From: Lachnospiraceae bacterium | Lineage (GTDB): Bacteria > Bacillota_A > Clostridia > Lachnospirales > Lachnospiraceae | Reading direction: 5' to 3' | Assembly (NCBI GenBank): GCA_017620055.1 | Contig: JAFZRD010000205.1 | Span: forward strand, 1-9,762 | DNA: 9,762 nt | Shown here: piece after piece, positions 1 through 6,520 of the stretch | How the letters are laid out: every line of letters begins with the position of its first letter | Position numbering within the stretch: the stretch's first letter is position 1 | Position numbers and translations under genes: made by a program | The notes under the pieces: model-generated | Seen by the model: the letters and a program-made list of their open reading frames with translations, nothing else | Told to the model about the DNA's origin: nothing | Databases searched by the model: none

Positions 1-4
1 ACAT

Positions 5-1057
5 TTATTCGTCGATGGCCTCCAGAAGTGCCTTCATATCCTCGTCCGTGCCGACCGAAATACGCAGCCAGTCGCGAAGCCTCGGCTTGTCCCACCATCT
101 GACGTATATCTTACGTTCACGGAGCTTATGAAAGAGCTCTTCCGCTGTGATTTTCGCCGGGGAGGCGAACAGGAAGTTCGTTGCAGAATCCGTGACCTTA
201 AATCCGCGGTCCCGAAGCTCCTTTGCGGCCCAATCACGCGTTGCGACGATCTTTGCGACCGTCTCTTTGAAATACTCCTCGTCCGACAGCGATGCGATAC
301 CGAGTTCGATCGCGGGACGGTTCATCGTATATGAATTGACCGAGTATTTGACGTCATTGAGATACTTGATAAGCTTGCGGTTTCCGATCGCAAACCCGAT
401 CCTCATGCCGGCAAACGCCCTTGATTTGGAAAAAGTGCGGACAACGAGCATATTCTCGTACTTTCTGACAAGCGGAAGTGCCGAAACACCGCCGAAATCG
501 ACGTAGGCCTCGTCAACTATCACCACGCTCTCGGGATTTGCCGCCACAATATCCTCTATAAAGTCGATATCACCCATCTCCGACACACCGGTCGGCGCAT
601 TCGGATTGGCAATGACGATACCGCCGTTCTCGCACATATAGTCGGACTTGACCATGTGAAAATCACCGTCGAGAGGTTTTGTCTCGTACGGGATCCTGTA
701 GACCTCGGCCCAGACATCATAGAATGAATATGTGATATCGGGGAAGATCACCGGCTTATCGGAATAGAAGAACGTCAGAAACGCCGTTGCGAGCACATCA
801 TCGGACCCCACCCCGACGAACACCTCGTCATGAGCGAACCCGTAACGGTCCGCCAGCGCATCCCTAAGCGGCCCCACATCCGCCGCCGGATAGAGCCTCA
901 GGCTCTCCACATCAAATTGCCGCATCGCCTCCGCAACCTTTGGCGACGGGGGGTACGGCATCTCGTTCGTATTAAGCTTTATTATCTTTTCGTTGTCCTT
1001 CGGCTGCTCACCCGGTACATACGGGTCCACACGCCTGACTTTATCTTCCCAGCTCAT
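5..1057 (-). CDS. hisC: Histidinol-phosphate aminotransferase (HisC-type, PLP fold type I)
   Basis: A complete 350-residue protein of normal length for HisC, the cytosolic PLP enzyme that transfers an amino group between glutamate and imidazole-acetol phosphate in histidine synthesis. Visible family marks are the N-terminal KLNTNEMPYPPSP (27-39), a substrate/PLP-side YP (56-57), NPNAPTG (151-157), VDEAYVDF (181-188) with the PLP-contacting Asp and Tyr, TFSKSRAFAGMRIG (208-221) with Lys211 as the expected Schiff-base lysine, and the C-terminal LRISVGT (331-337) with the carboxylate/phosphate-binding Arg. The ATG is preceded by GAGGT, which overlaps the TGA stop of the upstream aminotransferase gene; only 7 bases separate the genes, so translation is probably coupled. 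No other his genes are present. Related enzymes with this fold act on aromatic amino acids, so substrate assignment rests on family resemblance. Confidence 0.88.
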   Translation of the reverse strand: MSWEDKVRRVDPYVPGEQPKDNEKIIKLNTNEMPYPPSPKVAEAMRQFDVESLRLYPAADVGPLRDALADRYGFAHDEVFVGVGSDDVLATAFLTFFYSDKPVIFPDITYSFYDVWAEVYRIPYETKPLDGDFHMVKSDYMCENGGIVIANPNAPTGVSEMGDIDFIEDIVAANPESVVIVDEAYVDFGGVSALPLVRKYENMLVVRTFSKSRAFAGMRIGFAIGNRKLIKYLNDVKYSVNSYTMNRPAIELGIASLSDEEYFKETVAKIVATRDWAAKELRDRGFKVTDSATNFLFASPAKITAEELFHKLRERKIYVRWWDKPRLRDWLRISVGTDEDMKALLEAIDE

Positions 1058-1064
1058 ATATACC

Positions 1065-2252
1065 TCAAAGCCCCAGTTCGCCGGCCAGTTGCGCGAACTT
1101 CGGAAGTGAATTCACTACGGTCTCATAGGAGACGCAGTATGCGATCCTGACATATCCGGCGCACATGAACGTGGAGCCGGGCACGAGCAGGAGATTGTAC
1201 TTCTTGGCGATATTCACGAATTCCTTCTCATCGGGGATCGGTGACTTCATGAACAGATAAAACGCACCTTCGGGCTTCTGGCATTCAAACCCGAGCTTTG
1301 TGAGCCCTTCATAGAGGGTATTCCTGTTCCGGTCGTAATATGATATGTCCGTGGACGCATCGATGCATTTTCCTATAACAAGCTGCATGATCGACGGCGC
1401 GTTCACGAATCCGAGTATCCTCGTGGCCACTCCCGCAGCTGCCGTCAGATCTTCAAAATCATCCGCCTCAGACGGTATCACAAGATAACCTATTCTCTCT
1501 CCGGGAAGCGATAAAGATTTGGAATATGAATAACCTACGATGGTATTGCGGTAGAAATCGGGAACCCACGGAACAACGGCTCCGTCATAGGCAAGCTCCC
1601 TGTACGGTTCGTCCGTGATCAGGTATATCGTCCTTCCGAGCTCCTTCTGCTTCTTCTCAAGTATATCACCCATTTTCGTAAGTGTTTCCTTTGAATAAAT
1701 AACACCTGTCGGGTTATTGGGGGAGTTTACAATAACACATGCGGTTTTATTCGTGATCTTTTGCTCAAACTCAGTAAGATTGGGCTGGAACGATTTCGTG
1801 TCAGGTGTTATTATAACCATCTGCCCGTCGAAGTTTGAGACATAATTGTTGTACTCTCCGAAGTAGGGGGCAAATGCTATGACCTCATCACCGGGATTTA
1901 GTATCGCCTTGAGCGCCACATTGAGTCCGCCAGCTGCACCCACCGTCATCACGATGTTTGCCGCGCCGTAGGAAGTACCGTACTTCGCATTGAGTGAATC
2001 GGCGATCGTCCGGCGCACATCCTCATGCCCCGCATTGCTCATATAGCCGTGCAGTTTCACACTGTCCGTGTTCTTAACTATATCGATGATGGCTTCGTTC
2101 ACCTCGGCGGGTGCGGGAACGTTCGGATTACCGAGCGAGAAGTCGAACACATTCTCCGCTCCGTACTTCGCAGCCATCTGCTTTCCTTCTTCAAACATCG
2201 CCCGGATGACCGAGCTGCCTTTTACAAGGCCTTCCATCTTCTTGGAAATCAT
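1065..2252 (-). CDS. Pyridoxal phosphate-dependent aminotransferase, class I/II (aspartate/aromatic type)
   Basis: A complete 395-residue fold-type-I aminotransferase of usual length for the class. It should move amino groups between an amino acid and a 2-oxo acid in the cytosol, using PLP. Motifs in order: FDFSLGNPNVPAP (36-48), a glycine-rich PLP phosphate loop MTVGAAGG (102-109), NSPNNPTG (176-183) with Asn180, TDEPYREL (213-220) with Asp214 and Tyr217, SYSKSLSLPGERIGY (242-256) with Lys245 as the likely Schiff-base lysine, and YVRIAYC (367-373) where Arg369 should bind the substrate carboxylate. An AGGAG sits 8 bases before the ATG. The stop overlaps the ribosome binding site of the following hisC. 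The exact substrate cannot be read from sequence; aspartate, alanine or aromatic amino acids are all possible. The pairing suggests amino-acid biosynthesis. Confidence 0.87.
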   Translation of the reverse strand: MISKKMEGLVKGSSVIRAMFEEGKQMAAKYGAENVFDFSLGNPNVPAPAEVNEAIIDIVKNTDSVKLHGYMSNAGHEDVRRTIADSLNAKYGTSYGAANIVMTVGAAGGLNVALKAILNPGDEVIAFAPYFGEYNNYVSNFDGQMVIITPDTKSFQPNLTEFEQKITNKTACVIVNSPNNPTGVIYSKETLTKMGDILEKKQKELGRTIYLITDEPYRELAYDGAVVPWVPDFYRNTIVGYSYSKSLSLPGERIGYLVIPSEADDFEDLTAAAGVATRILGFVNAPSIMQLVIGKCIDASTDISYYDRNRNTLYEGLTKLGFECQKPEGAFYLFMKSPIPDEKEFVNIAKKYNLLLVPGSTFMCAGYVRIAYCVSYETVVNSLPKFAQLAGELGL

Positions 2253-2284
2253 GGTTATCTCTCCTGTTGGTCAAAAGTCGAACC

Positions 2285-2323
2285 CTCATAAAATGAGAAT
2301 CCGGAACCGTCCCCTTTTCTCAT
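2285..2323. repeat. REP-like palindromic element, possible terminator, at the end of the 158-aa gene
   Basis: The plus strand shows three copies of a CTCAT/ATGAG box: CTCAT at 2285-2289, ATGAG at 2293-2297 and CTCAT at 2319-2323. They form a 5-bp hairpin with an AAA loop and an overlapping 7-bp arm pair (ATGAGAA 2293-2299 with TTCTCAT 2317-2323). Between the arms the minus strand reads AAAAGGGGACGGTTCCGGA. From memory, GGGGACGGTTC cores between TGAGAA arms recur as dispersed palindromes in many Firmicutes genomes. On the minus strand the longer arm pair is followed by TTTTA, so it could also end or attenuate transcription of the 158-aa gene, whose stop codon lies inside the element. Repeat identity is recalled, not searched. 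Confidence 0.5.
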
Positions 2324-2796
2324 CTCGGACGCTGCTCGGCGGGATCCTTGCTGTAATCGAATATGAGCGAGCGGAGCTTAACAAGTGCCGTAACGAATAT
2401 CTTCTCCTCGACGGCCGTTGTCCACATGGTTGATTTTCTCATGCCTTCCATTACGTATTTGCTGAGAATGCCTCTGAAAAGGTCAATATCCCTTATCGTT
2501 GCCGATTCCATGGCAACCCTCTCCGCATTCGGGGTCGGCATGCGCCATTTACGGTATGTGTACGGGTAATTCCTGTTCATGAACTTGGTCTTCTGAGCCT
2601 CTTTGACGAACGCAAGAAGCGTGGAATCGTAGACCGGCACCGGGATGACCTTCTGCTCCCCGTCGCCTTCATAGAAGTTCTGAACGTCCTTTCCGCCTCT
2701 CTTTTCGAGATATGGCAGATATTTAAGGAGCTTCGTCAGATCTTCCTTGTATTCCTCTATGATCTGTTCCCTGAGATTGGTTTCCTGTCCGTACAT
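2320..2796 (-). CDS. Conserved uncharacterised protein (158 aa), Lachnospiraceae-type
   Basis: I cannot assign a function. The 158-residue product is charged, soluble and likely helical, with no signal peptide or membrane segment. It begins with an acidic/basic helix ending in LLKYLPYLEKRGGKD (23-37), then FYEGDGEQKVIPVPVYDSTL (41-60), a basic aromatic stretch around RNYPYTYRKWR (75-85), and a C-terminal helical half including IDLFRGILSKYVMEGMRKS (104-122). I recall closely similar proteins (PVYDSTLLAFVKEA and RGILSKYV are recognisable) as unknowns conserved across Lachnospiraceae. The ATG has AAAGGGAA upstream. A strong minus-strand promoter lies at 2853-2881. The gene is divergent from the glycosyltransferase and is followed after 67 bases by the aminotransferase pair, so the three probably share a transcript, subject to the palindrome at its 3' end. 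Confidence 0.75.
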   Translation of the reverse strand: MYGQETNLREQIIEEYKEDLTKLLKYLPYLEKRGGKDVQNFYEGDGEQKVIPVPVYDSTLLAFVKEAQKTKFMNRNYPYTYRKWRMPTPNAERVAMESATIRDIDLFRGILSKYVMEGMRKSTMWTTAVEEKIFVTALVKLRSLIFDYSKDPAEQRPR

Positions 2797-2831
2797 TACC
2801 GTTCCCTTTCATGGCTTATGTGTCGCAATAA

Positions 2832-2860
2832 TTGAATTTCCCGACCTTTCTTATTATAAT
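2832..2860 (+). promoter_or_regulatory. Sigma-A-type promoter for the plus-strand glycosyltransferase gene
   Basis: TTGAAT at 2832-2837, a 17-base spacer and a perfect TATAAT at 2855-2860. Transcription should start near 2867, leaving a leader of about 45 bases to the TTG start at 2912. The position inside the longer open frame that opens at 2747 argues against that upstream ATG. Confidence 0.7.
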
Positions 2861-2881
2861 TATATATGCATCAGAAGTCAA
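2853..2881 (-). promoter_or_regulatory. Sigma-A-type promoter for the 158-aa gene and aminotransferases
   Basis: Read on the minus strand: TTGACT (2881-2876), a 17-base spacer, then TATAAT (2858-2853). The start point should be near 2846, about 50 bases before the ATG at 2796. Its -10 overlaps the -10 of the opposing promoter by four bases, within the A/T-rich self-complementary tract TATAATTATA (2855-2864). Confidence 0.7.
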
Positions 2882-2897
2882 AACAAGTTGGCGAATA

Positions 2898-2905
2898 CAA
2901 GAGGT
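2898..2905 (+). promoter_or_regulatory. Ribosome binding site deciding a TTG start
   Basis: CAAGAGGT ends 6 bases before the TTG at 2912. It is the only good Shine-Dalgarno sequence between the promoter and the first membrane segment, so it fixes the start of the glycosyltransferase. Confidence 0.6.
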
Positions 2906-2911
2906 CGTAAA

Positions 2912-4411
2912 TTGAGCTTCCAGGCGTACATCAATCCCGATATAGACAGGCTGCCCTCCAGGCAGAAACTGATGGAGTACATAGGACTATTTATCGTCTC
3001 CCTCACACATCTTTTCCTGTTTTCGCTCTGGACAAGCCCCCTCTACCGCCTCTGGTACGGCTGTGACGCCAGTTTCTTCACGCTTGTAGGGCGCGGCATC
3101 CTAAACGGCAGGATCCCTTATCGCGATTTCTTCGACCTCAAAGGCCCGTATTTCTTCTTTGTCGAGGCCCTCGGCCAGCTTATGGCCCACGACAGGACCG
3201 GCGCCTTCCTCATACAGATCCCCTTCGCATTTGCATCGCTCGTACTCATATATGAGATCTGCCTGTTGTTCATATCGAAACGCAAGGCATTATTCGTCCT
3301 CATCGTGTATCTCTGGGGCAATATCACCACACTCTGGGGCGGCAACACGCTGGAGGAATTCGCGCTCCCGCTGTCGTTTGCGTGCCTCTATATAGTCTTA
3401 AGGGCCGTCGCCCTTCGGCGAAAATCACTTAATGAGCTTTCTTTTTCCGCCATTTTGTTTCTCGGCATATGCCTCGGTATCGATATTCTCGCCAAGATAA
3501 GCGTTGCGGCGCCTATACTCGGCATTATAGCCGCTGTTTTGTATCAAAACCTGTGTTCAAAGGACATCCGTAAGTTCTTCCTGAATATACTCTATATAAT
3601 ACTGGGAGTCTCGTTTGCAGCGCTTCCGGTCATCATCTACTACGGGATGAACGGCGTGCTCTCGGATATGCTGTTCTGTGTGTTCAATCTGGGGTTCTCG
3701 CGCTCCACGAACTATTACGAAAGCTTCGGTATCACATGGGAACTTAAGCTCTCCGGATGCGTATTTGCCTTCATGTTCGCCGTTTTATGCCGCAAAAGGC
3801 TCCAAAAGGAGCTCTCCGTCATGCTGATGGCGATGTCGGCCGCGACATGGCTGCTCCTTCACCTCGGAACGCCGTTCTACTACTACTTCAGCACCGTTTA
3901 TCCGGCACTGCTGCTCGCTCTCATACTGTTCCTTAAGATATATGATCCGCTCATCATCTTCGAGAACAGGGCGCAGGCCATATGTATAGCACTGTTCTTC
4001 GTATATCTGTGTTACTACGTCCCGACCGGCCTTGATACGGTCAGAACTCTTATCTATGACAGAAGCTACGATTCCGCCGAGGAATTCCAGCATAATGCGG
4101 AGGATATCGCCGCTCTCATACCGGATTGTGACCGCAGCAGCGTGTTCTCCTTCATGATCGACATGCAGATGTTCGAGGCCACGGATATGATGCCGTGCTG
4201 CAGATACGTTGTTAATCTTCCGTTCTTCATAGAACTGTATCCACAGGCCCTTACCGACATCCTCGATATGCTCGATAACGAGCCTCCCAAGTGGCTCATC
4301 GTCGGTGACGGATTCGCCGACAATCTTCCCGAGATATACGACTCCGTTATGGCCAAATACGACTGCATCTACGAGAACAACGCAGGTCACCTGTTCTTAC
4401 TGAGAGAGTAA
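2912..4411 (+). CDS. GT-C / family 39-like membrane glycosyltransferase
   Basis: A 499-residue integral membrane protein resembling GT39/PMT-type GT-C enzymes, which use polyprenyl-phosphate sugars on the outer face of the membrane. The start is TTG at 2912, supported by its Shine-Dalgarno and by a promoter that lies downstream of the more distal in-frame ATG at 2747. After a short cytosolic N-terminus comes a first membrane helix (about 23-42), then an external loop YGCDASFF (49-56) with the acidic residue typical of the fold, followed by GRGILNGRIPYRDFFDLKGP (60-79), a hallmark of this family in Clostridia. Further hydrophobic segments lie near 99-120, 127-138, 149-167, 177-210, 222-244, 281-295, 303-317, 326-342 and 355-370. 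Residues 371-499 form a soluble C-terminal region. It is the only plus-strand gene and ends at a shared terminator. Acceptor and sugar donor are unknown; a cell-wall or lipid glycan role is inference. Confidence 0.75.
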   Translation: MSFQAYINPDIDRLPSRQKLMEYIGLFIVSLTHLFLFSLWTSPLYRLWYGCDASFFTLVGRGILNGRIPYRDFFDLKGPYFFFVEALGQLMAHDRTGAFLIQIPFAFASLVLIYEICLLFISKRKALFVLIVYLWGNITTLWGGNTLEEFALPLSFACLYIVLRAVALRRKSLNELSFSAILFLGICLGIDILAKISVAAPILGIIAAVLYQNLCSKDIRKFFLNILYIILGVSFAALPVIIYYGMNGVLSDMLFCVFNLGFSRSTNYYESFGITWELKLSGCVFAFMFAVLCRKRLQKELSVMLMAMSAATWLLLHLGTPFYYYFSTVYPALLLALILFLKIYDPLIIFENRAQAICIALFFVYLCYYVPTGLDTVRTLIYDRSYDSAEEFQHNAEDIAALIPDCDRSSVFSFMIDMQMFEATDMMPCCRYVVNLPFFIELYPQALTDILDMLDNEPPKWLIVGDGFADNLPEIYDSVMAKYDCIYENNAGHLFLLRE

Positions 4412-4440
4412 AAAAAGAGCCCACATATGTGAGCTCTTTT
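4411..4440. terminator. Bidirectional rho-independent terminator between convergent genes
   Basis: A hairpin pairs 4413-4422 with 4431-4440: AAAAGAGC with GCTCTTTT, one C/A mismatch, then further pairs around the palindromic core ACATATGT. The A-run on one side and T-run on the other give a U-tract in both directions. It starts on the last base of the glycosyltransferase stop and lies 33 bases beyond the end of the permease gene on the minus strand, so it should serve both. Confidence 0.85.
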
Positions 4441-4473
4441 AGCATTATATACGATGTGATTTTCGCCGAAGGC

Positions 4474-5340
4474 TTATCCTTTGACCGAACCAAGCGCTAC
4501 ACCGCCGACGATGAATCTCGACAGGCAGAGGTAAACAACGATTACCGGGAATATCGAGAACGCGATAGTGACGTACACCTGACCCATATCGAACTTCAGG
4601 AAGTCCGCGGAACGCAGCTGTGCGATGAGGATCGGGAGCGTCTTCTTCTTGTCGTCATGCAGGATCAGGGCCGGTGTGAAGTAATTGTTCCAGTTGAACA
4701 CGAATGTGAATATCAGCTGGACCGCGATAGCGGGCTTCATCATCGGAAGCGAGATCGTATTGAACGTACGTACTTCGTTCGCCCCGTCAATCCTGGCCGC
4801 CTCAACTATAGCGTGAGGAAGGGCACTCTCCATGTACTGCTTCATGTAGTAAAACGTTGCCGGAGCAGCAATGGTAGGTATGATCAGCGGGATAAAGCTG
4901 TTCTCGAGCTTGATGCCCTGAACGAGCTTGATGAAACCGAGCGCGGTAACCTGCGTGGGGATCATCATTACGGCAAGAATGAACGTGAAGATCGCTTTCT
5001 TGGCCTTGAAATCATATACATGGATCGCATATGCGGTCATCGTCGAGAAGTATACGCACAGAACCGATGCGCACGCTGCGATTATGAACGAATTGAGCAT
5101 ACCGTTGGCTATAGGCTGCGTACCGTTCATGACACCCTGCCAGTTCTTGAGAAGGTAGGTACCCGGTATGAGTGTGAAACCTCTTGCAAGATCCGAATGT
5201 GCACGGCTGGCGTTAACAAACAGGATGTAGAACCAGAACAGGCACAGGATCGACAGTATTATAAGTACGATATAAGCTATTAATCGTCTGACGGCTAAAC
5301 CTAAACCGCCTTCAACATTGTATTCTTTGTCTTGTCTCAT
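4474..5340 (-). CDS. Carbohydrate ABC importer, permease (MalG/LacG-like)
   Basis: A 288-residue inner-membrane permease of the MalG type, one half of the channel of a family 1 sugar importer. Hydrophobic segments lie near 19-43, 82-106, 116-135, 148-165, 203-222 and 256-276, consistent with six helices. The EAA loop that contacts the ATPase is clear at 180-199, beginning EAARIDGANEV, with the usual Gly and a following SLPMMKP. The C-terminus ends in GSVKG, normal for MalG homologues. An AAGGAGG lies 9 bases upstream of the ATG and overlaps the stop of the partner permease gene, indicating coupled translation and equal stoichiometry. It is the last gene of the importer unit and is followed by the bidirectional terminator. 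No ATPase gene follows, so a shared MsmK-type ATPase encoded elsewhere is expected. Confidence 0.9.
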   Translation of the reverse strand: MRQDKEYNVEGGLGLAVRRLIAYIVLIILSILCLFWFYILFVNASRAHSDLARGFTLIPGTYLLKNWQGVMNGTQPIANGMLNSFIIAACASVLCVYFSTMTAYAIHVYDFKAKKAIFTFILAVMMIPTQVTALGFIKLVQGIKLENSFIPLIIPTIAAPATFYYMKQYMESALPHAIVEAARIDGANEVRTFNTISLPMMKPAIAVQLIFTFVFNWNNYFTPALILHDDKKKTLPILIAQLRSADFLKFDMGQVYVTIAFSIFPVIVVYLCLSRFIVGGVALGSVKG

Positions 5341-5354
5341 TTAGGCTAACCTCC

Positions 5355-6311
5355 TTATCTCTTATTCCTGTCCCGTTTGGGCTTGACTTCATCAACATTG
5401 TCCTGAACCGAGAACTTGTATACGAGGAGACTCAAGATACCCGTGATAATGAACAGGAATACCGAAAGTGCGCCCGCCATACCGAAGTTCTTGGAGTACA
5501 GATGGTTGTTCAGGTACATGATAAGAGTCATCGACATTCTGACGGGATTACCCTTACCGTTTGTCAGGACCTGAGGAACATCGAACATCTGCAGACCACC
5601 GATCAGCGATGTGATCATAACATACAGGAGGATCGGACGAAGCAGCGGCAGCGTGATCCTGAAGAATACCTGTGTGGATGTCGCGCCGTCAACCTGAGCC
5701 GCCTCAAACAGGGAACCATCTATACCGAGCATACCTGCCATCAGCAGTATCGTCGTATTACCGAACCACATAAGGAAGTTCATGAATGCGACCAGTCCTC
5801 GGGAACCGGCAGCATGCTCAAGGAACTTGTAAGGCTGGTCGATAAAGCCCATGTTCACAAGCGTTGTGTTGATCGGGCCCGTATCGGCAAAGAGTGTGAA
5901 GAACAGCATTGCAAACGAAGCTGCCATGATAAGGTTGGGAAGGTATATGACCGTCTTGAAGAATCCGGCACATCTTACCCTCAGTCTCGCATCTGAAAAC
6001 CATGCTCCGAGAAGGAGTGAGAAGAATATCTGAGGTACAAATCCGAGAACCCACATTATCAGTGTGTTCTGTGTGTACTTGATCAGATCTCCGTTTGAAA
6101 TTATCTCCTTATAGTTCGCAAGACCTACGAAATTGGGGCCGATCTGTTTAAGACCCGACATGTAGTTCTCAAAGAAACTGTTGTAGACAGTTGTGAAAAG
6201 CGGGATCAACTGAAAGACCAGATAGACCACGATGAACGGAATCAGGAAAATATAACCCCATTTGTTATACTTTACGACCTGACTCTTACCCTTTTTAGGC
6301 GTATTTGCCAT
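5355..6311 (-). CDS. Carbohydrate ABC importer, permease (MalF/LacF-like)
   Basis: A 318-residue permease forming the other half of the transmembrane channel. A short basic N-terminus (1-19) precedes the first helix, WGYIFLIPFIVVYLVFQLIP (18-37), and FVGLANYKEI (61-70), a segment usual for LacF/UgpA-type permeases. Further helices are near 84-103, 119-141, 174-194, 225-243 and 279-299. The EAA loop is at 203-222, beginning EAAQVDGATSTQVF and ending ITLPLLRP. The tail is strongly charged (302-318, RDRNKR). An AAGGAGG sits 9 bases before the ATG. A 209-base leader region separates it from the binding-protein gene; it holds a terminator hairpin, an extended -10 promoter and two inverted repeats, so this gene probably starts its own transcript in addition to read-through. 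Transported sugar cannot be told from sequence. Confidence 0.9.
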   Translation of the reverse strand: MANTPKKGKSQVVKYNKWGYIFLIPFIVVYLVFQLIPLFTTVYNSFFENYMSGLKQIGPNFVGLANYKEIISNGDLIKYTQNTLIMWVLGFVPQIFFSLLLGAWFSDARLRVRCAGFFKTVIYLPNLIMAASFAMLFFTLFADTGPINTTLVNMGFIDQPYKFLEHAAGSRGLVAFMNFLMWFGNTTILLMAGMLGIDGSLFEAAQVDGATSTQVFFRITLPLLRPILLYVMITSLIGGLQMFDVPQVLTNGKGNPVRMSMTLIMYLNNHLYSKNFGMAGALSVFLFIITGILSLLVYKFSVQDNVDEVKPKRDRNKR

Positions 6312-6359
6312 AAAGCATGTCCTCCTTCTCCTAAGGTGTTACTCTAAGCCTGCAAAAGC

Positions 6360-6399
6360 TTATCCGGTACATCAACGGTCTTATCGATCCACCGGATAA
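6360..6399. repeat. 9-bp inverted repeat in the permease leader (hairpin or operator)
   Basis: TTATCCGGT (6360-6368) and ACCGGATAA (6391-6399) are perfect inverted copies separated by 22 bases. The element lies between the predicted extended -10 promoter (6417-6425) and the permease ribosome binding site (6321-6327), so it would be in the transcribed leader. It could fold into an RNA hairpin or be a paired repressor half-site. No known riboswitch was recognised. Confidence 0.5.
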
Positions 6400-6416
6400 A
6401 CCATCGCACACGTCAT

Positions 6417-6425
6417 ATTATATCA
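6417..6425 (-). promoter_or_regulatory. Extended -10 promoter for the permease genes
   Basis: The minus strand reads TGATATAAT (6425-6417), an exact extended -10 motif (TG, one base, TATAAT). No convincing -35 hexamer is seen at the normal distance, which is tolerated by extended -10 promoters. It lies just beyond the terminator following the binding-protein gene. Confidence 0.5.
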
Positions 6426-6427
6426 TA

Positions 6428-6453
6428 AAAATCACGGTTTTCTATGTGATTTT
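6428..6453. repeat. Inverted repeat AAAATCAC / GTGATTTT upstream of the extended -10
   Basis: Perfect 8-bp arms at 6428-6435 and 6446-6453 with a 10-base centre. On the minus strand the distal arm runs into TTTTTA, so it could act as a second, weak terminator for the binding-protein transcript. It also covers the -35 zone of the extended -10 promoter, so an operator or activator site is the alternative. Confidence 0.4.
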
Positions 6454-6489
6454 CGTTAAAGAAAGCGCCTGCCCACTATAGGCAGGCGC
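6453..6489 (-). terminator. Terminator/attenuator after the binding-protein gene
   Basis: A perfect 9-bp GC-rich stem, GCGCCTGCC (6465-6473) with GGCAGGCGC (6481-6489), and a 7-base loop. On the minus strand the stem is followed by TTTCTTTAACG. It lies 31 bases after the binding-protein stop. The U-tract is interrupted, so partial read-through into the permeases is likely; such a hairpin commonly sets high binding-protein to permease ratios. Confidence 0.8.
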
Positions 6490-6520
6490 ATTTCTTAACT
6501 AATATCAGTTCAAATGCTTA

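Noticed and set aside
2747..2911. Upstream ATG extension of the glycosyltransferase
   Set aside because: The extension runs through both divergent promoters and the start of the opposite gene and has no ribosome binding site; TTG at 2912 has one.
3785..4390. 201-residue minus-strand frame within the glycosyltransferase
   Set aside because: Shadow of the plus-strand membrane protein; it shows no recognisable motif, and the sense frame carries membrane helices and the terminator.
4429..5283. 284-residue plus-strand frame opposite the MalG-like permease
   Set aside because: It is the mirror of a clear permease gene, is highly charged without any family motif and lacks a ribosome binding site.
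5502..5996. 164-residue plus-strand frame opposite the MalF-like permease
   Set aside because: Antisense shadow of a recognised gene with a composition (His, Arg, Gln, Cys rich) typical of spurious frames.
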